A DNA stretch of 64,000 bases, from contig JANQGG010000006.1 in the NCBI GenBank assembly GCA_028277445.1, forward strand, positions 62,001-126,000, written 5' to 3'. Source of the stretch: Chloroherpetonaceae bacterium. Its GTDB lineage: Bacteria; Bacteroidota; Chlorobiia; Chlorobiales; Chloroherpetonaceae. Below are positions 18,603-28,298 of the stretch, in pieces. The notes beneath the pieces were generated by a model that was given only the letters and a program-made list of their open reading frames with translations, had not been told where the DNA came from and searched no databases. Each line of letters opens with the position of its first letter. Positions within the stretch are counted from its first letter, which is position 1. The translations under genes and the position numbers were made by a program.

Positions 18603-18730
18603 CGATCAATCTTTTTTAGCATGTATCGGTACCAGGCTTTATCTTTCGTGTCATTCGTGACCTTATATGGATTTCAAAAGACGGAAAATTACAGTTTCCC
18701 TAGGTGATTGTCATATGGAAAATCCTTGAC

Positions 18731-19171
18731 TTACAACTCCGGTTGTTGCCTGAGCGATTTTCGCATAGCCGTATGTTTTTTTCGCTGCAAGCGTTTTTCA
18801 ATAGAGGCTTTTGTCGGGTGTGTTTTTAGGCGAGGTTTTTGAGTCTTTAAGCCCTGTTTCAGGATTATTTTGAAGCGTTCAATGACAATAGATCGGTTTT
18901 TAGACTGGTGTCTTGTTCGTTCAGAAGAAAGTTTTAAAAGACCTTCCTCTGTTAAACGATGCTCAAGGTTTTTTAATAAAGTATCTTTGAGTTGCGAAGG
19001 TATGGACTGGGATTGTTTGATATCGAAGCTTAATTGAACTTTAGAAGCCACTTTATTGACATGCTGCCCGCCTTTTCCACCGCTGCGAGAAAATGTAAAG
19101 TTTAGTTCATCAAATGGGATTATGAGATCACTGGTGATTTGAATGGGTGTTTTCTTTAGAAACGCCATCAT
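18731..19171 (-). CDS. arfB: Alternative ribosome-rescue factor ArfB (YaeJ-like)
   Basis: Peptidyl-tRNA hydrolase that frees ribosomes stalled without a stop codon. It has the class-I release-factor GGQ motif (RSGGKGGQHVNK, GGQ about 34-36) and the long basic C-terminal tail (PTKASIEKRLQRKKHTAMRKS) that enters the mRNA channel. It lacks the codon-recognition domains of RF1/RF2. The 146-residue length is usual. It starts four bases after the GNAT-like gene ends, so the two are likely co-transcribed. Confidence 0.94.
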   Translation of the reverse strand: MMAFLKKTPIQITSDLIIPFDELNFTFSRSGGKGGQHVNKVASKVQLSFDIKQSQSIPSQLKDTLLKNLEHRLTEEGLLKLSSERTRHQSKNRSIVIERFKIILKQGLKTQKPRLKTHPTKASIEKRLQRKKHTAMRKSLRQQPEL

Positions 19172-19175
19172 GAAA

Positions 19176-20132
19176 CTATTTTAGGTTTATGAAATACCAA
19201 CCCCCGAAATCTTTACCACCGATTTTTAAAGCGGTTTTCAAAACATTGGTATTTAATGGATTGATTTGGCCAAAAATGGTTTCATGGTGATCAGATTCGA
19301 GTTTATCGATTAAACGACGCTGAATGGCATCAGTAAACCCTTTTTGACGAAATGATTTGGAGATGATGATATCAAACATTTCATACCCGTGCAGGTATTT
19401 TTCGCTTTTTTTGGAAACACCGACAATGCCCGCCCATTTGCCGTTGATTTCAATATTAAATAATGTTCCGGCGTTTCTAACTTTTTCAAAGTTTTCTCTG
19501 GATTCAGTAGAGATAACATGAATTAAGTTTGGATTTTCGCGATAGAGCTGATCATATAAATTTAGATATCGGGAATATATTTTAAGATCATTTGCTGATG
19601 TTAAGCTGACTTTCTCATAATTTAAAGGTTTCGGTTTGGATTTTATATCCGAGATTAACGCGGCTACAAATCGAAAATCACAACTGGTATCAACATCAAA
19701 GGTTGTCAATATTTCCGGCGAACAAAACACACGTATTGATTTTGGTTTGAATTCTTCATACTTCAAGAGAATCGTTTTCTGCAAATCCTCCAAATCTTCT
19801 TTAAAATTGGGCTTAAAATTAAAATGCAATATTTCTACAAAAGGATTAGAAATATTTAGCCCTTTAAACCGTATGGATGTCATAATTCTGCGGTGATCAT
19901 CCAATTTAAGAACCTGGTATTTATAATTATCGGCATTGATGTCTTTAAATGGGCATAAACGCTTAAACCCATGTGCGAAAATATCATCGTACATGGATTT
20001 CGTGTTATTTAGGAGCTCATCTTTAAGATTTGCCAGAACTTTTTCCTTGGGAATCCACTCGAAAATTAGTGATGGGGTTAATTCCAAGTCTGTTTCAAGA
20101 AATTCAATATCGCATGTAATGGACTTAAGCAT
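19176..20132 (-). CDS. GNAT-like acetyltransferase of unknown substrate
   Basis: 318 residues. The C-terminal third looks like a GNAT fold: GKWAGIVGVSKKSEKYLHGYEMFDIIISKSFRQKGFTD contains the R-Q-K-G acetyl-CoA loop, followed by a helix and NPLNTNVLKTALKIGGK. The N-terminal 150 residues do not match a family I know and may be a second, degenerate GNAT domain. The gene lies directly upstream of arfB on the same strand, four bases apart, which hints at a translation-linked role but does not prove it. Confidence 0.6.
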   Translation of the reverse strand: MLKSITCDIEFLETDLELTPSLIFEWIPKEKVLANLKDELLNNTKSMYDDIFAHGFKRLCPFKDINADNYKYQVLKLDDHRRIMTSIRFKGLNISNPFVEILHFNFKPNFKEDLEDLQKTILLKYEEFKPKSIRVFCSPEILTTFDVDTSCDFRFVAALISDIKSKPKPLNYEKVSLTSANDLKIYSRYLNLYDQLYRENPNLIHVISTESRENFEKVRNAGTLFNIEINGKWAGIVGVSKKSEKYLHGYEMFDIIISKSFRQKGFTDAIQRRLIDKLESDHHETIFGQINPLNTNVLKTALKIGGKDFGGWYFINLK

Positions 20133-20177
20133 AGGGGTTGAAGGGATAGTTTATACTTAAGGTTATCAAAAATCTAT

Positions 20178-21470
20178 TCACGAAAGTTTGGTATCATTTG
20201 CGTCGTCAACGGATTTGGATTCAGGTTCTTCCGGAATTTCAGCGTGTTTGTTCTCGTAATAGAATACGAACCCTGTCATCGTTAGGTTACTGAGCAAAAT
20301 CGTCCCAAAAGCCACCGGAACAATATAATCAGTACCTGGAATGTTGGATTTAAGCACAAGAAATGCCATTACGGCGCAAGCCAATCCTCTTGGTACCATT
20401 GCCAGACTGGCAGAGATGTGATTGCCTTTTAACGATGTTGAAAAGGGTAAAATAGTTTGCAAAGAACCCATCCGGCCAAGAAGCATGATAACTAACGTGC
20501 CTAGCGTGAAAATAATGATTTCAAGGTTAAACATTGAAAAATCAAATAAAAGTCCCATGAACACAAAAAAGAAAGTTCGGATGAGGAATGAGAGCTCAGC
20601 GTTAATTTTTTTGACGACTTCATCCAGCTCGAAATGAGATGCATTAAGATCGGTTTGAATCAGTTTTTTTATAAATGGGATTGATTTCGAAGCCAGCAAT
20701 TTGCCATTTTCCAGAAATAATCCGAAAAATAAGATCGTAATAGCAGCTTTACCGCCGGCAAATTCCGAAAAAGCATACAGTAAAAATACCACGCCAAGCG
20801 TAAGCATGTAAGCCAGATTTTCCCGACTGAAGATGCCCATGAATCGGCTCCATACCAAACCGGCTAAGGTGGCTAAGGCCAGTGAAATACCGATAGCGCT
20901 TCCAAGGCGCGCAAGTACGGCATTGGGTGTGGCAGACTCCGGTTCAGTTGAAATATCCAGAAGGATGATCACCGAAACCACCGTTAAAACTTCAGTTAAT
21001 GCCGTTTCAAGCCTGAGAAGGGTTTTAAGGTTTTTTGAAATTGAAAGCTTGTTGATGACCGGAAAAATTACAGCCGGGCTGGTTCCGGCTAATACCGTGC
21101 CGTATAGTAATGCCGGAATTACATCAATCTGGAGCAAAAGCAAGGATAAGGCAGTAATCCCGCCTGCAGCAATGACAAAGTAGATTAACCCTAAAAATAA
21201 TGCGGTGTTAAATTGTGAAAGCGCCACTTCAAGCTCCAAGTCCAATCCGCCTTCAAACATAATCAAAATCAATGCAACCGTACCAAAGTAGGGGGCGGTA
21301 CTCATAAAGGCGTCGCTGGTTAGAAACCCGGTAATAGGGCCTAAAATAATACCTACGATCATCAGAATGACAGGATTGGGAATCTTGGTAATTCTGAAAA
21401 GGTAATTTCCAAAAAATCCAAGGGTTATAACCCCACCCAACAAAACCAAAAATAATGTTACGCTCATCAA
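20178..21470 (-). CDS. Cation/proton antiporter (CPA family)
   Basis: 430 residues with about twelve or thirteen membrane helices and a polar C-terminal tail. N-terminal features are typical of CPA1/CPA2 exchangers: IPNPVILMIVGIILGP, LIMFEGGLDLELE, and the unwound-helix region GTVLAGTSPAVIFP. The ion-binding helix reads LETALTEVLTVV where NhaP proteins usually have ESxxND, so the Asn-Asp pair is replaced by Thr-Glu. It probably exchanges Na+ or K+ for protons; which ion cannot be told. Confidence 0.88.
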   Translation of the reverse strand: MMSVTLFLVLLGGVITLGFFGNYLFRITKIPNPVILMIVGIILGPITGFLTSDAFMSTAPYFGTVALILIMFEGGLDLELEVALSQFNTALFLGLIYFVIAAGGITALSLLLLQIDVIPALLYGTVLAGTSPAVIFPVINKLSISKNLKTLLRLETALTEVLTVVSVIILLDISTEPESATPNAVLARLGSAIGISLALATLAGLVWSRFMGIFSRENLAYMLTLGVVFLLYAFSEFAGGKAAITILFFGLFLENGKLLASKSIPFIKKLIQTDLNASHFELDEVVKKINAELSFLIRTFFFVFMGLLFDFSMFNLEIIIFTLGTLVIMLLGRMGSLQTILPFSTSLKGNHISASLAMVPRGLACAVMAFLVLKSNIPGTDYIVPVAFGTILLSNLTMTGFVFYYENKHAEIPEEPESKSVDDANDTKLS

Positions 21471-21566
21471 GAATTAGTGCTTTCTAAGTATATTAAAACA
21501 TGTGGCAGCATTTGTAACCACAACTTCTAATATTAAGAGATAAAAGTTGCTTTTTCTAGTATCATT

Positions 21567-22415
21567 ATGGAAAAGTTTTTAGAGAGCATAGACATTCCTT
21601 TGGTTTCATTTGGTGATAGCCAATTAACAGCGCTTTTGTTGATAAAGTTAATTGGTTTGACGTTTTTAATTTATTTGTTCTCAAGAGTTTTAAGAGCTGT
21701 TGTCTCTGACTACGTATTTACCAAGCTTCAGCCTGATGAGGGTATTCGGTTTGCCGTCGCCAGAATTATTCAATACCTCTTTCTTTTTATTGGTTTGCTG
21801 GTTTTGTTTCAATCAGTGGGATTGAATTTGAGCACCTTAACCGTGCTTTCAGGTACCATTGGTATTGGTCTGGGTTTTGGTATGCAAAACATCATCGAGA
21901 ACTTTGTAAGTGGCATCATTATTTTACTTGAGCGTCCAATTAAAGTAGGTGATAGGATTGAGATGGGATCGGTTTCAGGTGATGTAATGCAAATTTCGGT
22001 GCGTTCCACAACCATTCGAACCAATAGTAATATTACGATGATCGTACCGAATTCGGAGTTTATTACATCAAGGGTCATTAACTGGAGCCACACTGATCGC
22101 TTGGTGCGGTTTGAGTTTCCAGTGGGCGTCTCCTACAAATCGGATCCTAACAAAGTAAAGTTAATTTTATTGGAAGTGGCTACTGAACATACAGGAGTGA
22201 TCAAAGAACCAAAACCAGAAGTTTTGTTTAAAGGCTTTGGGGAGAGTTCTTTGGATTTTGAGCTTAGGGTTTGGACAAAAACCTATACCCGTTTTCCATT
22301 GATTTTAAAGAGCGAATTGTACTACAAAATTTTTGATGCGTTTAAAGCCCATGGTATAGAAATCCCTTATCCGCAACGCGATCTGCATATTAAAGAACCG
22401 TTAAAAAATTCTTGA
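21567..22415 (+). CDS. MscS-family mechanosensitive channel, small form
   Basis: 282 residues: three membrane helices (about 23-41, 67-90, 92-115), the last with the Gly-rich pore pattern GTIGIGLGFGMQNIIENFVSG. The cytoplasmic MscS beta domain follows (ERPIKVGDRIEMG, VPNSEFITSRVINWSHTD), then the alpha/beta C-terminal domain. It opens under membrane tension to release solutes on osmotic downshock. It converges with a second, larger MscS gene 20 bases away. Confidence 0.94.
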   Translation: MEKFLESIDIPLVSFGDSQLTALLLIKLIGLTFLIYLFSRVLRAVVSDYVFTKLQPDEGIRFAVARIIQYLFLFIGLLVLFQSVGLNLSTLTVLSGTIGIGLGFGMQNIIENFVSGIIILLERPIKVGDRIEMGSVSGDVMQISVRSTTIRTNSNITMIVPNSEFITSRVINWSHTDRLVRFEFPVGVSYKSDPNKVKLILLEVATEHTGVIKEPKPEVLFKGFGESSLDFELRVWTKTYTRFPLILKSELYYKIFDAFKAHGIEIPYPQRDLHIKEPLKNS

Positions 22416-22435
22416 ATGCATTGCCAATATTAGCG

Positions 22436-24232
22436 TTAAGATGATCTGTCCGCATCGTTTTCCACACGCAGATTAATAGGGTTGGATTGATAATCTTGAG
22501 GCCGATAGTTCTTTGGGATGGTGGTGGTGTTATCTACACGGTTGACTTGGTAAGACGGAGATAAAATTTCAATGCCGGCTTCATTAAACACATCCTGGAT
22601 ATTGGAATACAAATTGGAGTAAATTGTGGCAGCGCGTTTTGGGTCTTTGGTATGCGCATTAATTTGGTAAATCGGGTAGTAGTCGCGCAGACCGGTTTGA
22701 AGCACATACGGTTGGGGGTCGTTAAGTACCCGATCGGTTTTAAGCGCAGCTTTTATGAGGCAGTCATGAATGCGTTGCCAGGAGACTTCGTAACCAATGG
22801 TAATTTCAGCATGCAAAATTAATGTGCCTCCGCGACGCACAATTTCCGAATAGTTAATAATGTTTGAGTTTATCACCTTGGAATTTGGCAAGGAAACCTC
22901 TTCATTTTTAATGGTTCGTATTTTAGTAACCAAGAGCGTTTTTTCAACAATATCCCCAACGATATCCTCAATTTTAATCCTGTCCCCTGATTTAAACGTA
23001 CGTGTATAATTAAGCATCAAGCTTGCAATAATATTACTGATAGCTGTTGTTGAGCCCAACGCAAAGAGGATGCCTAAAAAGATGGTGATGCCTTGTGCAG
23101 CTAGTGAATCGGCGAATGGCGTGTAAGGATGGATCAGGATAACCGCGGTTAGAACAATCCCAAATTTCGTGATCTTTCGGGTTGGATCGGCCCATTCCTG
23201 GTAAAATCCCGAAATTTTAAGTTCACCTTTGGCAATATTGTCGAAAATAAGATCGGCAAAGTTTAATACATATTTAAAAATGATAATAATGACAACGATG
23301 GTAATGAGATTGGGCAGGAAATTAATGACACCGGTAGTAATTTCGGCTGCCGGTGTCATGACCAGATCAATCAATGTTTGGGCCAGCCCGCGTGTCCAAA
23401 GAAAAAGACCAAAAACTGCAGTCAGGTAGGAGTAGAGCAGTGTGAATTTTATGAATATCGAAAGCAATCGAGTAAACAGCGCCAATCCTTCCGATACGCG
23501 CTCGGAGCTTAAAAGCTCAATATTTTTGAATCGTATGGAAGGGATAAAGCGATTTTTCAGTTCGGGAATCTGGTCTGCAATAAAATTGAAAAAATTGGAA
23601 AGCCACTTCCATATATAAACCAGGAGTATCAGGAGTATGATTGCAAATCCGATACGAAGCAGGATGGAATAAAAGTCGGATTCTTCCTGATATTCTTCGA
23701 AAAAATCTTTGATAATACGGGCATTGATTTCGGCCAGTTCCAATCGAGATAAATTCTGTTGTTTGGCGTCGTCATTTGTAATTGAAACAATCACTTCATT
23801 TCCAACGCGAATGGTTGTGAGGGTTTGGCCATTGATGATTTTAATGGAATCAATGGCTTTGTTTTCAGCCAATAATTCATTTAAGAGCTTTTCAACACGT
23901 GCCGAACGATCATCTTTTGTGAAATCACCCAAATTTGAATACAACGAAAAAAGCTTTTGACCCTTAAGTATAATCGGCGATCCCTGGATGACTATTTCCG
24001 CGGTGGTGTCGGCCAAAGCTTCCAAAGCCAATGAGTCCTCAAAGGCAGATGAAGAAATAACGACAACCGTGGTATCTTTTTTTGGCGGGGCGTCTTTTTT
24101 AAGCGTATCGCTTGAAGCCAGGGAATCATTGGTAATGTTGTTCTGTGCTAAATTAGGGGTTGTTTGTCCGAACATTGACCCGGAAAACAAACCGAGGCAA
24201 AGAATAAGTATCTGGAAAAAAGGTCTCAGCAT
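22436..24232 (-). CDS. MscS-family channel, large form with N-terminal extension
   Basis: From the ATG at 24232 a signal peptide ends at MFGQ; the frame continues to 24277, which would add a non-signal leader. A Ser/Thr/Asp-rich stretch follows, then a periplasmic region (about 60-190) and several membrane helices. A C-terminal MscS domain (about 390-550) has ITIFLGILFALGSTTAISNIIASL as pore helix and FKSGDRIKIEDIVGDIVEK, LPNSKVINSNIINYS. This resembles MscK/YbdG-like expanded members. It may sense ions or osmolytes in the periplasm (inference). Confidence 0.9.
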   Translation of the reverse strand: MLRPFFQILILCLGLFSGSMFGQTTPNLAQNNITNDSLASSDTLKKDAPPKKDTTVVVISSSAFEDSLALEALADTTAEIVIQGSPIILKGQKLFSLYSNLGDFTKDDRSARVEKLLNELLAENKAIDSIKIINGQTLTTIRVGNEVIVSITNDDAKQQNLSRLELAEINARIIKDFFEEYQEESDFYSILLRIGFAIILLILLVYIWKWLSNFFNFIADQIPELKNRFIPSIRFKNIELLSSERVSEGLALFTRLLSIFIKFTLLYSYLTAVFGLFLWTRGLAQTLIDLVMTPAAEITTGVINFLPNLITIVVIIIIFKYVLNFADLIFDNIAKGELKISGFYQEWADPTRKITKFGIVLTAVILIHPYTPFADSLAAQGITIFLGILFALGSTTAISNIIASLMLNYTRTFKSGDRIKIEDIVGDIVEKTLLVTKIRTIKNEEVSLPNSKVINSNIINYSEIVRRGGTLILHAEITIGYEVSWQRIHDCLIKAALKTDRVLNDPQPYVLQTGLRDYYPIYQINAHTKDPKRAATIYSNLYSNIQDVFNEAGIEILSPSYQVNRVDNTTTIPKNYRPQDYQSNPINLRVENDADRSS

Positions 24233-24316
24233 TAAACCGTGAAAAATTGGATAAAAATTTTTGAAGGTATTATACAATTTAATGCGGTGAATTGAAATGA
24301 TGAAACCGCATCAATT

Positions 24317-25027
24317 TTAAACTCTGCCCTTAAGGTAGTTTTGTCTTAAAGGCTCGGGGAATTTTTCAATGGCGTATCTAAGCATGGTGCGAGGCATGTT
24401 GTGGTAGTGGCGATTTAAAAAATTGATCTCGCATTCCATATCACGATTGCCAACCTCACGTAGCATCCAACCCACGGCTTTATGGATCAGATCATGCTTA
24501 TCCTGAAGCAATACGCCGGCAATCTGAAGTGTCTGATCAAAATCTTGGTTTTTGATGTCATAAAACGTAGCCATTATGGCGATTCGGCGTTCCCAGATGC
24601 TTTCGGATTTAGCCAACCGAAAAAGCAGGTTGGAGGGATTGTTATGCAAATAGCATCCTACAATCTCGGCGGCAGATGAATCAACCAGATCCCAATTGTT
24701 AATGTAGGCTGTTTTTGATAGGTAAAGGTTAAAAATCTCTGATTGCCGCTCAGGATCGGCTTTTTTCATCAATCGAACCAGAATCAGCAAACCCAGCATG
24801 CAGATTTCATGATACTCCGAGCAAATCAGCTCCGATATTTGATCAAGCGGTAGCGAGGCGTATTGTGGAATTAACTTTCTAAGCATTGGGGCAGTAACGC
24901 CGATAAATTGATCCCCTTCGGCATACTCGCCCGGCCCGGTTTTAAAAAAACGCATAAGCTGCTTTTTTTTCTCGGGATCGGCCTGTTTAAATAAAACCGT
25001 TTCAATGGTTCGGCAAATATTGCTCAT
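24317..25027 (-). CDS. AlkD-like DNA alkylation repair glycosylase
   Basis: 236 residues of HEAT-like helical repeats characteristic of AlkD, which excises bulky or cationic N3- and N7-alkylpurines without base flipping. The DNA-contacting Trp and Asp are seen in NNWDLVDSS, and the second key Trp in KAVGWMLREVGN; YAIEKFP is the typical ending. It starts eight bases after cysK ends, on the same strand, so the two may be co-transcribed. Confidence 0.92.
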   Translation of the reverse strand: MSNICRTIETVLFKQADPEKKKQLMRFFKTGPGEYAEGDQFIGVTAPMLRKLIPQYASLPLDQISELICSEYHEICMLGLLILVRLMKKADPERQSEIFNLYLSKTAYINNWDLVDSSAAEIVGCYLHNNPSNLLFRLAKSESIWERRIAIMATFYDIKNQDFDQTLQIAGVLLQDKHDLIHKAVGWMLREVGNRDMECEINFLNRHYHNMPRTMLRYAIEKFPEPLRQNYLKGRV

Positions 25028-25035
25028 GGCAGAAT

Positions 25036-25959
25036 TTACTTGATGAACAGGTCAGTGCTAATGTAACGCTCGCCGGTACTTGGCAGAACCGTAACGATGG
25101 TTTTACCGGCCATACCTTCTTGCTTGGCTACCTCTAAAGCCGCCCAGGTTGCAGCGCCTGAGGAAATACCGCATAAAAGACCATGATGCTTCGATAAGTC
25201 TCTGGCGATGTTAATGGCATCATCCGTTTTAACGGTGATCACCTCATCGATGAGTTCGGTATTTAGATTTCCGGGAATAAACCCTGCGCCAATGCCCTGT
25301 ATTTTGTGAGGACCAGGCTCGCCGCCGCTGATCACCGAAGAATCAGCCGGTTCAACAGCAACAATTTTTACGTTCGGATTTCGGGATTTTAGCACTCCGC
25401 CCACGCCTGAAAGCGTTCCACCGGTGCCAACGCCCGAAACAAAAACATCAACCTGGCCTTCGGTATCATTCCAAATTTCTTCTGCCGTTGTGATTTTGTG
25501 AATCCATGGATTTGCCGGGTTGTTAAACTGATCGGGCATAAACGAATTTTTCTCACTCTCCAAGATTTCTTGGGCTTTTTGAATGGCGCCTTTCATGCCT
25601 AAATTACCGGGCGTTAAAACAAGCTCAGCGCCAAGATGCTTTAAAACTTTTTTTCGTTCCAAACTCATGGTTTCCGGCATTACAATGCAGCAATGCATCT
25701 GTTTTTGAGCGCAAATAAACGCAAGCGCTAAACCCGTATTGCCACTGGTGGGTTCAACAATTAAAGTATTTTGATTAATTTTGTTATCTTTTAGGGCAGT
25801 TTCAATCAGGGATCGCCCTATCCTATCTTTTACACTCCCTAACGGATTGAAATATTCTAGTTTAAGAAGAAGATCGATCTTATTTTCGGAAGAGAGAGCG
25901 TTATACCTAACAAGTGGCGTTGAGCCTATTGTGGCTACAATATTTTCAAATATTTTCAT
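25036..25959 (-). CDS. cysK: Cysteine synthase A (O-acetylserine sulfhydrylase)
   Basis: PLP enzyme that makes cysteine from O-acetylserine and sulfide. The PLP lysine is in NPLGSVKDR (Lys 44 from the ATG at 25959); also present are the substrate loop PTSGNTGLAL, the phosphate-binding GVGTGGTLSG and the C-terminal PSTGERYISTDLF. I prefer ATG 25959, where homology begins (MKIFENIVATIGSTPLVR), over the GTG/ATG-type extension to 25998, which adds 13 unrelated residues. Divergent from the FG-GAP-like gene, with a short shared promoter region. Confidence 0.96.
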   Translation of the reverse strand: MKIFENIVATIGSTPLVRYNALSSENKIDLLLKLEYFNPLGSVKDRIGRSLIETALKDNKINQNTLIVEPTSGNTGLALAFICAQKQMHCCIVMPETMSLERKKVLKHLGAELVLTPGNLGMKGAIQKAQEILESEKNSFMPDQFNNPANPWIHKITTAEEIWNDTEGQVDVFVSGVGTGGTLSGVGGVLKSRNPNVKIVAVEPADSSVISGGEPGPHKIQGIGAGFIPGNLNTELIDEVITVKTDDAINIARDLSKHHGLLCGISSGAATWAALEVAKQEGMAGKTIVTVLPSTGERYISTDLFIK

Positions 25960-26040
25960 GGTTGTAGTTTTTTTACAACAATTAAAAACTAAAAACAAGA
26001 TTTTGTGAACAATAAACAGACGTTGTGGAACAACAAATTA

Positions 26041-28212
26041 ATGATTAAATCAATTGTTGTAGCAAATCTTGTTGCTTTGTTTTTCCCCAACACCTTGCCT
26101 GCTGAAAATAAACGATCAACCGGCAGCTTTAAGTCTGCAAAAGCTTACACCATTAAATCTATACCTTTAAGGAATTCTATACAAGCTTTTACGCTCGGTG
26201 ATTTCAATGGGGATGGGTTGGAGGATATTGCCGTACTTGAAAAAAATAAAAAAAACATCGTACTGTATTATGCCAAAACCTCGTTTGATTTTTACATGCA
26301 TAAACGAATCCGATTCAGAAATCCCATTCTTGATGTAAAAGCAACCAATTTTAATGCCGATAAAAACGATGACTTGATTTTGTTGTTTGATAAAAACCAT
26401 ACTCTGGCCAGTTATCAAATTAAGTCAAATGGCGTTCTGGCATTAAAAGGATATATCGTTTCAAAAAAGCCTGGCGTGTCTATTGAGCGCATTCATTATA
26501 AAGGGCGAGACCAGATTTTGGTTGTAAATCAAAACGCCGGAGTGGAGCGTTATGCATTGTTAAGAAAGGGGTGGTTTGAATTCAAAGAGGCGATATTTAA
26601 ATCCGAGAAGATCACATCGATTAAACCGATTCAATCGGATTGCAAGTTTCATTTTAACAATGGTGTGCTGTGTTTGGCAGCGAACGCTGGCAGGATGGGT
26701 ATTATCGGAAACGATGAAAATAATGAAATTGAATCGGTGATGTATAGCCATGAAAAAACACAGCGTCCGTATCTCTTGGAAGAACTTAATGGAAATTTTG
26801 TTCCTGAGCTGCTCATTGGAACTGTAAAAACGGAAAATCCTATTTCGGGTGATTTAAGCATCAAGTATGATTTTGGCATTGAAACCGGCCAGCAAGATAA
26901 AGTGTGTTATTCAGGGGCACTTCCTGAGGATATAATTTCTGCACGCTTAAACCCCGGCGATTTTCATGATCTCATCATGATTTGGAAACAAAACAAATGG
27001 CTCAGGATACTTTATGATAGTTACTCGGCTGATCAAAGTTACTATTGCACAATTGGGTTGCCTAAAGAGATCAAGGAAGTAAAAACCTGCGATCTTGATG
27101 CCGACCAACAATCGGAAATTTTCATCCTTACGCAAGACGGACGGTCATTATATGTGATCTCATCCGGCAAATTGCTTTCCAACGAGGTTCAACAACCAAC
27201 AGCAACAAAATACCACCAGGTTAAATTACCGATTTTTTCAAAACCCAACGATCTTGCCGTTTATCAATCGGGCCGGGTAAAACAACTGGCAATCACGCAT
27301 GATAATTCATCCTTACTCACGAAGATGGATTATTCGAACGATGAAATAAAATCTTGCCAAATTGATGTTGGTTTCAATGCTAACCAGGTATGGTTTTTGG
27401 GTCCAAAGCATGTGCTTTGCTTGAACGCCAAAGAAAAAAAACTGGCATTGATTCGGTTTCAGCCTAAACTCGGAACATACCAACAAATCAACGAAACCGC
27501 TATCGGCGTTGATTTTTTTAAACACGCTACGCTCAGAAGATTTAAAAATCAATTTTTGCTAACGCTCATCGATAAAGGCAATAAACGTGTGGATGCAAGG
27601 ACCGTGCAATATTTCATTGCGCCGGGCAGTCGTAAAAGCTTCAAGCGCATTGTTCCAAAAACAATCCCGTTAAATTTGTTTGGTTCACAGATCGTGCCTG
27701 GCAAGTATGGGTTTTATGTCTACGACAAAAGTTTAGCAAAACTTAATTATATCAGAGTAGCCATAAAAAAGTCCGGCCAGGTGTTCATGAACGTTCAAAC
27801 GCCTTCCTGGCAAAAGAATTTAATAGAGCCAAAATCAATGAAAATGGTTATAGCCGGTGATTTTGAGGGCGATTATCGCGACGATCTCTTTTTTTTGCAA
27901 AACAACCATCTTTATGTTGGCTTATCGTCAAACAAAAAACCTAAAAAATACGGAATTGATTTTGATCAGGCTTCAACGGATGATTACATGACCCTTTTTG
28001 CGAATGGCTATCAGAAACAAGTGTTGGGCTATACATCAAATCCTAAAAAAACGATCCAGGAATGGCGGCTGTTGGATGTGAAGCGTTTGAAATCCAAACC
28101 ATTGGTTCATTTAGATCCGGCAAATATTTCGCAAGCCGTGTTTATTGATAATCAGTTGATCTACTTAAATCAAACAACCAATACATTAGATATTCTGAAT
28201 TTTCTTAATTAA
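26041..28212 (+). CDS. Exported FG-GAP/VCBS-like repeat protein
   Basis: Large secreted protein of unknown role. A signal-type hydrophobic segment (SIVVANLVALFFPNTLPAE) follows the ATG at 26041; GTG 26005 would add 12 residues. Scattered FG-GAP-like calcium-loop repeats are seen, such as LGDFNGDGLEDIAVL, FNADKNDDLILLF, DLDADQQSEIFIL and AGDFEGDYRDDLFFL, so the fold is probably a beta-propeller. There is no C-terminal T9SS domain. It stands alone between cysK and def. Confidence 0.75.
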   Translation: MIKSIVVANLVALFFPNTLPAENKRSTGSFKSAKAYTIKSIPLRNSIQAFTLGDFNGDGLEDIAVLEKNKKNIVLYYAKTSFDFYMHKRIRFRNPILDVKATNFNADKNDDLILLFDKNHTLASYQIKSNGVLALKGYIVSKKPGVSIERIHYKGRDQILVVNQNAGVERYALLRKGWFEFKEAIFKSEKITSIKPIQSDCKFHFNNGVLCLAANAGRMGIIGNDENNEIESVMYSHEKTQRPYLLEELNGNFVPELLIGTVKTENPISGDLSIKYDFGIETGQQDKVCYSGALPEDIISARLNPGDFHDLIMIWKQNKWLRILYDSYSADQSYYCTIGLPKEIKEVKTCDLDADQQSEIFILTQDGRSLYVISSGKLLSNEVQQPTATKYHQVKLPIFSKPNDLAVYQSGRVKQLAITHDNSSLLTKMDYSNDEIKSCQIDVGFNANQVWFLGPKHVLCLNAKEKKLALIRFQPKLGTYQQINETAIGVDFFKHATLRRFKNQFLLTLIDKGNKRVDARTVQYFIAPGSRKSFKRIVPKTIPLNLFGSQIVPGKYGFYVYDKSLAKLNYIRVAIKKSGQVFMNVQTPSWQKNLIEPKSMKMVIAGDFEGDYRDDLFFLQNNHLYVGLSSNKKPKKYGIDFDQASTDDYMTLFANGYQKQVLGYTSNPKKTIQEWRLLDVKRLKSKPLVHLDPANISQAVFIDNQLIYLNQTTNTLDILNFLN

Positions 28213-28298
28213 TACCTGTTCGGAAATTGAGCAACAAAATCCTTTGTTTTCATGTTTAACAGGGTTAAATGATTTTTGAATTTTTAACAGATACGATT

